Shown here piece by piece: positions 43,704 through 54,748 of a DNA stretch of 64,000 bases. Source of the DNA: Sorghum bicolor. Taxonomy: Eukaryota; Streptophyta; Magnoliopsida; Poales; Poaceae. The position numbers and the translations under genes were made by a program. Where the stretch lies: contig NC_012873.2 in assembly GCF_000003195.3 (NCBI RefSeq), positions 49,943,166-50,007,165 on the forward strand, given 5' to 3'. The notes beneath the pieces are model-generated. The model was given only the letters and a program-made list of their open reading frames with translations, was not told the DNA's origin and ran no database searches. Each line of letters begins with the position of its first letter. Position 1 is the first letter of the stretch.

Positions 43704-46700
43704 TTACTTACCATTCATCCTTGTGCGACTTGTAGTTGTTTTTGTTCCTTGCTGCTGGGACAGATCAGTCAGTGACAGCGGAGTAAGCGGCGGGGAAGAA
43801 ATATCACTGCCGTCCCTGCTATTTCTAGCCTCCAACAATCTGTCCACAGTGATGATTGGTATCCTCTGGCTATTTGAGGGTATGGAGTAGCTGCGAGTGA
43901 GGGTAGCAGGTGGTAGCGGAAGTGGTGAGGGGGTTTGTGATGCCATCGGCGACACACGGGCTGTTGCTGCAGGGATTTGAGTCTGACGCTTCGATACCAG
44001 AGGACCAGAGTAACCGACCAAACCAGAAGGCCTGAGGGACTCCACATTGGCTGGAGGCCTAGGCAGCTCATGCAGCTCACTGATCTTTGGTGATTTTGTT
44101 GGATGTGGCAACATGTTGGGGGAAACTTTTGGGGACAAAGATGACAGCTGCTGGGAGTGGCATTGCAAATTTCCTGGCATCACAAGATGTTGTGCCATGG
44201 GTGATCTATGATCGTTCAGAGAAGATGGCTTGCTTAACCCTGGTCTGCTTGGTATTGGACCAGACCAAGATTCCCTCTTCATCTTCTTGTAATCAGAAAC
44301 CGACTGGGAGAACGTTGATATCCTCTCCGTACTTGATGGCATTTTCAAATGGCCACCTGGCCTAAAATCTTTCATCAGTGGAGATGAATGCCACGGATTC
44401 GCCGAGACACGAGGTTTACTTTCCAACTGCTGTGAATGATGTGAACGGTGAGCACCTACTGATCTGGGATCCTTGTCATCAACTGGCATTGGAAGTTTGT
44501 ACGAATGTTTGGCTGAAGATGGCTTCATTTGCCAAAATATCTCAGCTGGATCCGGTAAATTGCCTGCCAGAATAGGTGCTGAGTGTGTATTAAACTCTGG
44601 CTTCACTCGTGGAGTCATAACATTTCGCTTGGTTTGTTTGACCTCTTCCTGTAGATGAGAAGGCAGAAATATGATTATTGATATTATAAGAAATATGCTG
44701 GTGTAGATAGAATAACTAGTTAAGCATTAAGAAATTCTAGTATTGTATGCACTAAGTGGAATCATACCTGCATGCTTTCTTTTACTGGCTGCGGGGAATT
44801 CGTCACATCTCTTTTATCTAACTGTGCATAAAAAGAAAGACAATGCAGATCCTTGGCATTAATTTCTCCACACAGATCAGGAAAAAATAATGCAATGGAC
44901 CTACTTTTTATTTCTGATGAAGCAGAAAATCTAAATGATAAAATAGAAGCTAAATCAATAGGCTGGAGCTCATAAATCAATTATTGATTAAAATTGCATC
45001 ATCACGCAGTCAGCAGTCTCTCTACCTCAGTGCTGGCCAATGAGGCCATATTAGTTCTGCTAATCAGCTCAGACAGCAAACTGTGAAACTGGAGGCTTAG
45101 GCACTCCCAATGCAGAAACCATCATAGTTTCTATAAACATTAATTGTACTGCCACCTAAGCATTTTGCTGATGTGGCAAGGTAGTTATTGAAGATAGAGA
45201 GCAACCAGGTTAAGTTAGAAACCATGTCTACACAAAAACCAAGACATGATGTGATGTGATTGGTTGAGAACGGAGAGAGAATGAATATGATTGGGTCAAA
45301 AATATTTTATAGAAATTATCCATTGGGACCATGGTCCCTATATGTAGTGTTTATGAAAATTAATAGGTATAGAAACTATATGTAGTTTCTAGCATTGGGA
45401 GTGCCCTAAGCAAGCGACCTCATATGCTACAAATTAATGCTTATTAATTACAGGGTATTTATGCCGTGAGACCAAGTGTGGACAACATTAACCTATGGTC
45501 ACATCTAGGTGAGAGGCAGCTAGTTGCATAAAGAGGACAGCAAAATATGAAACATAAAACTTACATCCATTGAACCTCTTGAAGCAAGAAAATCTTGATC
45601 CTTGTCATTTATTTCATAGTCGAAACTAAGCTCTCCATCATCACTGCAATCATCCTGGTCAGAGCTGTAATCATCGTTGTCAGATGCATCATCCTCAAGA
45701 CCACTAAACTGGTAGTCAATGTGCTGCTTCTCAGCTATTGCTTTTACATGAGGTTCGAGTGCCTCAAGACACTTCAACCCTCTCCTGAAAAAGCTTAACT
45801 ACAGTCCAAAGAACAGTCTGATAGTTAGGTTATGTATTCACCCAATCGTTAGGCCAATTGACAGCGTTATGCAGGAAGAATTAGCCTACCTGAGCAGCAT
45901 GATGTCGAGAAGCCTGCGTTAAAAGGCTATGGAATTGCCCTTGCCTCAATGATTTTAAGCGAAATATGAACAGTGCTGCATCTTCTTGGTACTCAGCGAG
46001 AGCACTTTGCAGTTGTTCTGCAGAGTATGTTTCAGCTTTGGAATGCCTTGACCTTCCCTTTTCTGTATAGGATGCCCTCATAGCTTCATATGCTTCTCTG
46101 TGATGAAAGGAAAAAAAATATTGGTAAAACAAAGTATCAATCATAGATTAGAAAAGAAAAGGTTGATTTGAGTTGTATTTAAACCTTTTCATGTCGCATT
46201 GCTGCTTCATTTCCTGCAATGTTATGAAAGAAAACAAAATGTATAGCATGTCAGGATCTTACAGGACTAAAAACAAAATAAATTAAGGGCATATTTTTTT
46301 TGAAAGGGCATATTGGGGGATTTGGATTGAACTATTGGTTCCTGTGTATTTTGTTATCAAGTTTGTCTTAAATACAATAGCTATCAGAGCAAATCCTTCT
46401 TCAATATAGGGGCTGAGTGCTTTATCTCCCTTAATCACGGAATATATCCTCCAAATGGAGTCATGGTCAACAATCTTCTAAAATCTAATATACACTTGGT
46501 AACAAGCAGCTAATATCTGCATATTGAATCATAATACAATTTCGTACAAATTCAAAGATAAATTTCATAGATCTAACCTCTACAGTCTGTAGCTCCTTGA
46601 GAAGAGACTCTGATGGGGTTGTGATAGTATAAATGATATTTGAGCGCTGGATAACCAGTGTATAAGCATGTCAGTTTCACATGTTCTAATGCATTAGTAA

Positions 46701-49179
46701 CAACTAAAAAAATGTTATAACTATTTCAAGAATTTCATGCAAAACTCAACATGTTACATAATACCAAAGCTGATAACTTACATAAGTATCAACAAACTTT
46801 AGTAATTCAAATTGGACCTTTCCCAGCATCATCAGCACTCTACCTGCAGATAAGAGAAAATTATTATACCAGAGTTTTTTTAGAAAAAATAAATAGCACT
46901 ACTTTTCATTCCCCCGGGACACAATTTCCTTTTACAATTTCTCATTAATACATTTTACAAACTACAGTTTGGAAAATATGAAACAATGGTTTCAAGAATA
47001 TTTGTTCCCAGATTTTGAAGAGTTTTGACACAGGGATGCCAAAATGTCATTGAAAAAAGGATGGAGGGTGTTGTACACTTGTAAACATTGTAAATGCCTA
47101 TAGAGAGCAGTAACTCCATGGACAAACACCAATTAGCTTACGGGATCACAACTGAAATTTTTAAGCTCAAAAAACCAAAGTTGTATCATGAACATGAAAC
47201 ATAATAAAATCAACTACATAAAGATTTGATCATTTTGGTCCTAAGATGCCAAAGGGTACACCTAGAAATGCACCATCATCTTATAGTATATTTATAAGAG
47301 AAAGAAAGATCTGGTACTGTAGTTTTATATGAATATATATCGGGAATGCCTAAAAAATTTTAGTCTTATTCAGTAAACTTCCATGACAGCTTAGTATATG
47401 TTTTAGGCAATAAATTTGTATGTGCTTACCACTATCATCATCATCACCATTGAGTGCAGTTTTTGCGAGAAAGCAACCACCCAGTTCCTCAAGAGCCTCA
47501 GAAAACTCTGCATAGGCCAACAAGCACTCGGTTACAAACATGGGACACAACTGAGTAATTGCAAATAATTTAACATCTGAAGTAAGACTGTCAGTACCAT
47601 ATACACTATTTGTTGTAGCGGCTGCAGCTGAAATCAAGCCATCATAGCAGTTTCTCATGTCTTCCACCTCCTGCAGAGAAGTTGAGAACACTACTTCAGA
47701 GTCAATAACGCACAACCCACAAGCGGATGATTGTTCACCTCTTGGTCTCCTTTTACATTTTAACTGTGTGCTAGCAACAAACTGCACATGATCCCATTCC
47801 CTTAAGAGTGATACGTTCAGAATGTAAGATTTGGTAAACATCAGTCTCCATCCTATATGAGTGAGCAAAGCACGTGACGCCATCGCCATTGTCAGTTTGT
47901 CACTAAACAAGTACTTGATGAAATCCTGCATCATGGAAAATGCTGCAGCTGTTGCGCCAACAAGAAATTTCAAGCTTCTTTTCCACCGTTATTAATTATA
48001 TATTTATGTTCTGCCATGCTTTGCGTTGCTGAAAACATAGCCTAACATTTACTGCAAAAATTGTACTATCAGAATGTCTGCTTCAGAAACACGTACGCTT
48101 TAATAGTTTCTTATATATTGCATCGTTATGGTCAGAAGCTTATGGTCAGAAGTCCAAAGAGCTTAGCGTCGATTACGCGGCATCTGGAACGAATACGTCG
48201 TGTTGCAAAGCAAGCCTTCATACGACGGAAAGACCCTTTGTTGATAATATCCAAGTAACATGAGAGGCTATATCGTCACGTCTCCATCGATAACGTGTCC
48301 TCTCCGGTCAAGATCACGTTGGATGGCTGGCATTTTTTATAGCAACTTTCTCTGATGGACGTTTCCTCGTGAAGACTTTGACCAGCAACAGCAAGAACCA
48401 AGCCCCAAAACGCCAAGGTGATCCCCAGCAGACACGCAAAGGAGGTTTCAAGTCTTTTACATGGATTAGAACCTAACAACTACCTTACCCAAAAGATACT
48501 TTGACTTGAAAAAAAAATTAATAACACTCCGTTTCAAAGAAAAAATAATAATAACACTTGCTGAATTAAAGAGAAATACTATAAATTTAGGCATGATAAT
48601 GTTGTCCCAATGATAGCCAGTGATCCTAAAACTGTAAATAATTTATTCCTGGTCAAGATAGAAAAGAATTAAGGCCCCCACATAGTCTGTCCTGCAACGA
48701 AGAAGTAAATTTTCGAAGGAATAATGCAAATGGGTCGCGGATGCATCATGCATGGTGATGACACATGAGCCGCTAGTGTTTGGCGATAATATAATTAACC
48801 GAAAAATAAAATAAAAAAAGTTTGATTGATCTCATCCGTCCTGTCGCGCTGAATGACGAAAAAACTAGACAGTTTGATCATTCCCAGCAAACCAATCATC
48901 AATCAAAAATCCAAAACAATCCACCTAATAAAATCTAAAAAAAAAGTAGGCCGTGGAAACCGCGACATCTCACAGGCGGACGACGCCTCCCAAAATCCAA
49001 ATTCGCCAAGAAATTCCAATAGTAGGGGGGGGAAAACAAATAGGGTAGTGGGGATGAAAGGTACGAACATGGGCGGCGCAGACGAGCTCGTCGAGCTTGG
49101 CCGGCGGCGGCTCGTGGCCCCTCCGCTCCTTGGGGTGGTGGTGGCCGAAGCCCCTGAGCCTCCGCAACGGCGACTTCAT
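43704..49179 (-). CDS. BAR/AH-domain hydroxyproline-rich family protein (At3g26910-like), 10 exons, 620 aa
   Basis: Exons on the minus strand are 49179-49069, 47670-47598, 47507-47430, 46843-46782, 46646-46578, 46213-46185, 46097-45890, 45798-45565, 44821-44768 and 44648-43704; all phases close. The protein starts MKSPLRRLRGFG. It then shows the helical BAR-like part: DMRNCYDGLISAAAATTNS, FSEALEELGGCFLAKTALNG, TITTPSESLLKELQTVE, YQEDAALFIFRLKSLRQGQ. An acidic linker follows (about residues 255-285), then a long Ser/Pro-rich C-terminus with SPKISELHELPRPP and SPPLTPLSL. This order matches the plant family typified by Arabidopsis At3g26910, of similar length. BAR-like folds bind curved membranes; a trafficking role is inferred from the fold only. 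The last codons end at a good donor (AATG|GTAAGTAATC), so a further small exon downstream is possible. The start is chosen by the conserved MK.PLRRLRG N-terminus. Confidence 0.88.
45097..45409. mobile_element. MITE in an intron of the BAR-family gene
   Basis: The ends TTAGGCACTCCCAATGC and GCATTGGGAGTGCCCTAA are nearly perfect inverted repeats about 313 bp apart. The interior is AT-rich and non-coding. It lies in the intron between 45565 and 44821. A similar end (TTAGGGCAGTCCCAATGC) occurs at about 52599. Confidence 0.75.
47671..49068 (-). other. Large first intron of the BAR-family gene
   Basis: This 1.4-kb intron separates the first exon from the rest. An open frame near 47700-47973 (minus) continues exon 2 upstream but has no recognisable domain, and an acceptor (CTCTGCAG) precedes exon 2. 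The remainder is AT-rich with A-runs. Long first introns are common in plant genes and may carry regulatory sites; none was identified. Confidence 0.55.
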
Positions 49180-49942
49180 CTCCTCCCTCCGGCGATATGA
49201 TTGAGCACTCTCTCTTGTGTGGTTTCTTCTCCCTCTAATCAATCTCCTGCGTGCGTCCTTGCAACAGACGCTCCCTTGCCCCGATCAATCAATCCCCCTC
49301 TGGCCTCTGATCTTTGCGTAAGCGTAAAAGCTAGCCGTGGATTTGGATTTTGGAAAGCGCCCTTCTTGTTGCTGCAGCCTGCCGGCCCCCTTCTTCTCCT
49401 TCCTGGTCCTCTGTGTGTCCGTTGCCTTGGAGAGCCTCGACTACGGACGGTGGGCTAAAATTAGCTGGCCACTTGGGGCTACGAGGGAGGGAGCTTGGAA
49501 GGATTAATAGCCGCCGCCGCCGCCGCCGCTGCTGCTGCTGCTTAATTTTTTGTTTAATATATAATCGCGAATGGAGGAGGAACATGGAGACCCCTCCTCC
49601 CCAGTCCCCCCATATGTATGCCTGCGCACGGTTGACCATGAGAGTGGAATCGCGCGGGAGAGACGAGGGAGACGAGAGCAAAAGCGGCTGCTGCTCTGAT
49701 TTGGCAAGTTTCGACAAGCTGCTCCGACTTTCACAAGGCATGGTCGCCACAGCGGTTTATTTTATTTATTTATTTATTTATTTATTTGAGAAACGAAAAG
49801 CAATTAATAACTTCCTCCTCTTGGTTAGACAAAAAAGAAAACTTGTCTCATGTGATGATGTGCGTGCGTGATGCAAAAAGTAATTCACTGTCGAGGAAGC
49901 GATAGGCGGGCCTACTTGATTGCTTGCTTGTTTTGGTCTTCC
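49180..49942 (-). promoter_or_regulatory. Upstream region of the BAR-family gene with microsatellites
   Basis: This is the 5' UTR and promoter side of the minus-strand gene. It contains a (GCC)n/(GCT)n run at about 49509-49541 and a TTTA tetranucleotide run at about 49757-49789. Overlapping GC-rich ORFs on both strands have no recognised domain. I could not assign a TATA box. Confidence 0.45.
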
Positions 49943-50184
49943 GGCCTTGTGTACTTGCAAAATATTTTGCAAAATATGAATAATACTAATTTTGTTTGTA
50001 TTTGATAAATATTGTCTAATCATAGACTAACTAGACTCAAAAGATTCGTCTCGTCAATTCCGACCAAACTGTGTAATTAGTTTTTATTTTTGTCTATATT
50101 TAATACTTAATGCATACGTCTAAAGATTCGATGTGACGCAGAATCTGAAAAATTTTGTAAAATTTTTTGGAACTAAACAAGGCC
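49943..50184. mobile_element. MITE (GGCCTTGT...ACAAGGCC), copy 1
   Basis: It begins GGCCTTGTGTACTTGC and ends GGAACTAAACAAGGCC. The interior carries TAATTAGTTTTTATTTTTG and CGATGTGACG words typical of a common grass MITE family. It abuts copy 2, sharing GGCC at 50181-50184. Confidence 0.7.
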
Positions 50185-50417
50185 TAGTTCACCCAAAAAC
50201 CAAAATTTTTTCAAGATTTCCTGTCACATCGAATCTTACGGCAAATGCATGAAGCATTAAATATAGTCAAAAATAAAAACTAATTATACAGTTTGCCTGT
50301 AAATCACTAGATGAATCTTTTGAGCCTACTTAGTCTATAATGGGACAATATTTACCACAAACAAACGAAAGTGCTACAGTAACCAAATTTTTTTCATTTT
50401 GGCAACTAAACAAGGCC
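50181..50417. mobile_element. MITE of the same family, copy 2, inverted interior
   Basis: It begins GGCCTAGTTCACCC and ends AACTAAACAAGGCC. The interior has the words of copy 1 in reverse complement (for example CACATCGAATCTTACGG and AAAAATAAAAACTAATTA). The two copies are therefore head-to-tail with opposite orientation and share one GGCC. Confidence 0.7.
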
Positions 50418-50423
50418 TTAGAT

Positions 50424-50960
50424 AGGTGTTTAGGACTACTCCGCTCTGTTTTTTCTAGCTTTTGCTCTAGCTCCACAAACTCCACTCCATAAAAAAGGTG
50501 AAGATAGAGGCTAGCTTCATGTTTTTCCTGGAGTACCTCAAGAGGTACTCTAGGTACTCCCACATAGAGTTGTAAGGTAATTACCCACCTTGCTACTCAT
50601 TAATCACATATTAATTCTCATAAATGCTTTCCCCCGACGCCGCGACCTCATTTCTTCCTGTGCGCGCCGCCCCTCGTCTCTTCGCGTGGGCGCCGCCCCT
50701 ATTAATTCTTTGTATTTTAATTATGACCTATATTAATGCTCCATCATTTGATTTCTATTTTGGTCAAAAAATATCAAGAGCAATTTCGATCAGGGGCATA
50801 ATAGATCATTTGTATGGAAACAACTCATTCCTGAAGCTGGAGCAGAGCTACGTGACAAACTAGAGCTCCTGCTCCACAAACTCCACAGTGGAGCTACTCC
50901 ACGGTGGAGTTCATGGAGCAGAGCTGCAAAAACTGAAGTGGAGCAGTCTCAAACACCCAC
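50424..50960. mobile_element. TIR element with CTCCAC-rich ends
   Basis: The left end AGGTGTTTAGGACTACTCC and right end TGGAGCAGTCTCAAACACCC are inverted, with similarity running about 60 bp inwards through AGCTCCACAAACTCCACTCC-like sequence. The interior is about 400 bp, unrelated and without a gene. It is probably a non-autonomous DNA transposon. Confidence 0.6.
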
Positions 50961-50961
50961 T

Positions 50962-51151
50962 AAGACCTTGTTTCGATTCTATATATCATTTTAAAATTTA
51001 AGTTTGACACTTCGAATAGATGGTCTAAACTGTTGTATAAAGTTTAACTTGATTTTTAAAAAACAATTAGTTCATTAGACCATCATATAAGTAAGCTAAA
51101 ATGATATACAGTTTAGTTCTTAAAATTAACCAAGTGATCGAGACGGGGCTA
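50962..51151. mobile_element. Tourist-like MITE
   Basis: GACCTTGTTTCGAT and ATCGAGACGGGGCT are imperfect inverted ends of a 190-bp AT-rich unit. TAA flanks it on both sides, compatible with a 3-bp target duplication. Confidence 0.55.
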
Positions 51152-51656
51152 AGCAAATATCTACTTCCTCCTAGCAAAAAAAGAGTGTCGTAGGTTTGTG
51201 TTGCTTAATTTTTTTAAATTTGTCTAGATTTATAGAAAATATTAGCAACATTTGTATCCTCAAATAAAATTATTAATAAAATATATTTAGTAATTCATGT
51301 AGTACTACTCATTATGCACTATAAATATTAATAAAATTTTATATGTATTTAGTTAAAGTTACAAATGTTTAAATTGTCATAAAGTAAGAATGGCGCTCTT
51401 TATAGGGCGTGATCTTACGCAGATGCATGTGTATGATCTTTTACTCTTTTTATCCTCAACTATTATGGCCCTGTTTGAATACTTTGGATTATGAGAATCT
51501 TGATAGAAACAAATTCTAGAATTCTAATGTCTTATCCAAGAGATCTAGATTTTAGAAAGATTTTAACTAGAGATTTTTAGAATCCCAAAGTATAATAAAA
51601 ACTATTGTGATTATTTTTATCCAAATTTTTAGAATTCGGTGGATCTAGACGGCACC

Positions 51657-51904
51657 TACTCCCTCCATCGCAAAATAGTATATCATTTGTGTCGGTCAAA
51701 TATTTTTAAGTTTGACTAAGTTTAAAAAAATATCATGCATATCTAAAATAAGTTTATTTTTGAAAATAAATTGGATGATCTATTTAATGATACTAATTAT
51801 ATATTATAGATATTAATATTTTCTTATATATATTTGATCAAAGTTAAAAGTAGTTGACTCCACGAGAAGTGAAAATAACCCTTATTTTGAGACCGGGGGA
51901 GTAT
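51657..51904. mobile_element. Stowaway-like MITE
   Basis: CTACTCCCTCCATCGCAAAA at the left and TTTTGAGACCGGGGGAGTA at the right are imperfect inverted repeats with TA at the edge. The interior is AT-rich with GTTTGACTAAGTTT words common in this family. Confidence 0.7.
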
Positions 51905-53454
51905 ATCTTTAGTTAGGAATGTACACAAATTGGATATAGAATACATACAGATATAAATACAAATTGTTTTTTGTTCTGAGATTTGGATTCAGATTAATGT
52001 ATTGATAGTTTTGAGGTGGATAAAGTAAAATATAAGAACATATATCGATATCCACAGGATCCGGTTCCAAGTCCCTGTGCACCACCTGCTACATGGCCAC
52101 AGGATCTTGCTCGGTTTATTTCAACATCCAATAGTGATGACGACGTACGGCGGCAAAACAGTTGCCCCTGCTTGCACGCACTGAAGTTTGCAACTATAAA
52201 GACAACATCCAAACAAGAAAGGCAGTACAATGCAACATGATGTTCTAAATTAAGTACAGTACGTACTACGTGTACCCCGCATATATAAAATGAAAGTTTG
52301 GCGCTGCCTCTGGCCCTCGCCGCCACCCGACTGATCAATCCTACAGCTCAGGCGCGGGCACCGGGCAACAACAACCACCAACATTATTGGCGATCAGTCC
52401 TCAACCTCCTCGTCATCCTCGCGCGCGCTCGTTTCCTACTTTCCTTTGATGAACCATTCAACCAAACACGCGTCGCCTATTTGTTTCCTCATCTCTGAAA
52501 GTGTAGTAAACTTGTACAAAGCTTTGTCCCAGTAGTAGGCAGCAGCAAAGCAAGACGCCCTGCTTGCTCCGTTGTTGGTCTGCTATGCCTATGCGGCATT
52601 AGGGCAGTCCCAATGCTTCAAACTATACACGTTTTCCATGCTAGCTACGTCAGCGAGAAATCATCTATAGAAACTACTTCACACAATGGTGATGTCTAAC
52701 CATAATAAATGTTTCTCTTTTTTATTCTTTCTCTAACTCCATCTTGGTCATTGCGAGCCTAGCACATCTTTCTTTTCCTCCAGAAGAAGCACAAGCAGCC
52801 AGAGGAGATGCCGTTGTACGCCAACGAGGCAAGGGGCTGGGCAACTGGCCATGGCAAGCTCGCGCTCCCTGATCATCGATGAGCTTGGCCCCATCAGTAG
52901 GACTGAGCTCTTGCTGGCCTTCCCATGGAGCTCGACACAGACAGGACCGGCGGGTGTGTTGCTGGAGTGGCCAACGCGGACGGCGACGCGGAAGCGAGTG
53001 CCGCCTAGACGACGACCGGCGGTGCAGCAGCGAGCGCAGCCTGGGCTACTGCCGCACGGCTGGGGCGGTGCAGCAGGCGACGACCATGCGGCTTGGGCAG
53101 ACGCCGGCGTGGCCTGAGCAGTGCGGCAGTGAGCAGTCTGGAGACGACCACATGGCGTGGCAGTGAGCACTGAGGAGAAAGTCTCTTCATGGCCCCCACT
53201 TGGATAGACACTACTGGTTTCTCCCCAAAGCGAAAGTAGCGATTTCTTCAAGCCTCGGTGCACGAGTCGACGTGGTTTCTCCGATAAAAAACGGTTTCAT
53301 CAGATTTTCTTCTCTTTCTTCATTAATTAGATTGCCACATCAGATTTTTGCTTTGCTGGCACATCAATTAATAGGGATAGTGTTCGTGCAAAAGCTGATC
53401 TGCAAACACAAAGGGCTAATACCCGGTTCAAACGTTAAGGCGTGCCAGCCAATT
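51905..53454. other. Region without an identified gene; GC-rich island near 52300-53200
   Basis: 51905-52250 is AT-rich. 52300-53200 is GC-rich with overlapping ORFs on both strands that show no domain I can recognise. A MITE-like end TTAGGGCAGTCCCAATGC occurs at about 52599, but a matching right end was not found. 53390-53454 adjoins the Tat LTR and contains GGCGTGCCAGCCAATT, which in reverse complement resembles a leader after an LTR. Confidence 0.4.
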
Positions 53455-54097
53455 TGACCTTACTATCAGCAAAGGTGGTAACTCGAATACTTTGGTCCTG
53501 ACAACAGCGATGCGCCCGGATGTCACGGCCAAGAGGTATTCACGCGGAACTTGAGAACACATCGAGTTTAAGTCGACGAATTCCTAAGAACTCGTAAATA
53601 AAAGGAAAAAAAGTATGACGAAGTCGTCGAAAAGTAGATGCTTGGAGTATAAGTAAAAACTTGTGTTTGATTGATTGATAGATGTCATTACAAGGCCCTA
53701 GGGTCTACATTTATACCCTGCTCAAAGAGCTACAACCAGACACGACTAGAATTCGAATTCCAAATTTAAACAGAATCCGTATACAAAACGATCTATATTT
53801 AACTAAGGAAAACGTAAAACTATCCTCACGTAACAAACCAGAACATCCCCACTAGCCGATCGGCAACTTCCAGACTCCCCTTCCGTATCATCAGCAGATT
53901 CCCTCGTCGCAGCCATCTGCACAGAAACATCAACACCTATGGACTTAGTCACGTTTAGTAACTCCTCCATCGGCAACCATCCTCATCGGCAATTCTTCCT
54001 TATCGGCAACTCATCCTGTAGACAAAACATTGCCGTCTTATCTTGCCAACCTACACTTTACCAATCATGGACACGTGCCCAAAAACGGTGTCAACAC
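53455..54097 (-). repeat. 3' LTR of the Tat element
   Basis: On the minus strand it begins TGTTGACACCGTTTTTGGGC (at 54097) and ends AGTAAGGTCA (53455), about 643 bp. A TATA box in minus orientation (GGGTATAAATGT) lies near 53710. The right boundary is firm because a polypurine tract adjoins it; the left boundary is estimated from the terminal TG/CA. Confidence 0.72.
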
Positions 54098-54115
54098 ATG
54101 CCCCCCAATTTCGGA
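54098..54115 (-). promoter_or_regulatory. Polypurine tract of the Tat element
   Basis: The minus strand reads AAATTGGGGGGCATG directly before the LTR start at 54097. Confidence 0.75.
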
Positions 54116-54590
54116 GTATAAAATCTTTAATGCTCCGAAATTCTCTGCAGTAATGATGCCTTTCCACAATTAATGCTCCCAATCTGGTAACCGACAGCCT
54201 TAATCTGAGCAATTCTAATTTGATTCTTCCGCAGATTCCTCAAAATCCTCAGCTTCCTAAACGGATATTTCCATTTTAGTCACGCATCGGCAACACTATC
54301 GTTACAGGGACTTGCCGATGGACTGACCAGGACGCCCATACCTTATCTTCCCAAACGGCTATCTCCACTTTATTCGCCCATCGGCAATATGACCGTTACA
54401 AGGCGCTGCCTATGGACCGACCAGGAGATCCCGCACAGTAAAATATCTCTGGATAACGACCGCTTCCTGTCCAATCACCTACACAGTCCCTTAATTACCG
54501 TGCGAACAGTTACCAAATCTACCTGAGTACCCTCGGATTTCACGGATACGGCGAAGAGATAAGTCCATTTTACCCTTGCCCGTTTTGTTC

Positions 54591-54598
54591 TATAAATA
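54591..54598 (+). promoter_or_regulatory. TATA box of the antisense plant-mobile-domain gene
   Basis: TATAAATA lies 158 bases upstream of the ATG at 54749. It is followed by CTTCTTCTCGGGTACTCC-type pyrimidine-rich leader sequence. Spacing fits a plant core promoter with a roughly 125-base 5' UTR. It faces away from the retrotransposon LTR. Confidence 0.6.
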
Positions 54599-54748
54599 GC
54601 TTCTTCTCGGGTACTCCTTCTCCATCACATCATTCCACAACTCCAACTTTACTTTCCAAGCGGCGGCACTATTCAAGGTCCCTGAGATCTTCGACGAAGT
54701 CCCTTCTTCACCAACTCCGAAGCCCTCGATCATCCTCCCAGTGGCAAG

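Noticed and set aside
47350..47973. A 207-codon minus-strand ORF taken as one gene
   Set aside because: It is two exons of the BAR-family gene with the intron between and upstream intron sequence read through; splice sites and family similarity define only 47430-47507 and 47598-47670 as coding.
49509..49541. GCC/GCT triplet run considered as a coding poly-Ala or poly-Gly tract
   Set aside because: It sits upstream of the minus-strand gene's start with no supporting exon; best treated as a microsatellite.
51469..51656. GGCCCTGTTTGAATAC segment considered as a Tourist-like MITE
   Set aside because: The left end looks typical, but the right end (GGATCTAGACGGCAC) pairs too poorly to support a complete element.
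52748..53263. Overlapping ORFs of 85-171 codons in the GC-rich island
   Set aside because: Open on both strands at once with no recognised domain or conserved start; recorded only as an unidentified region.
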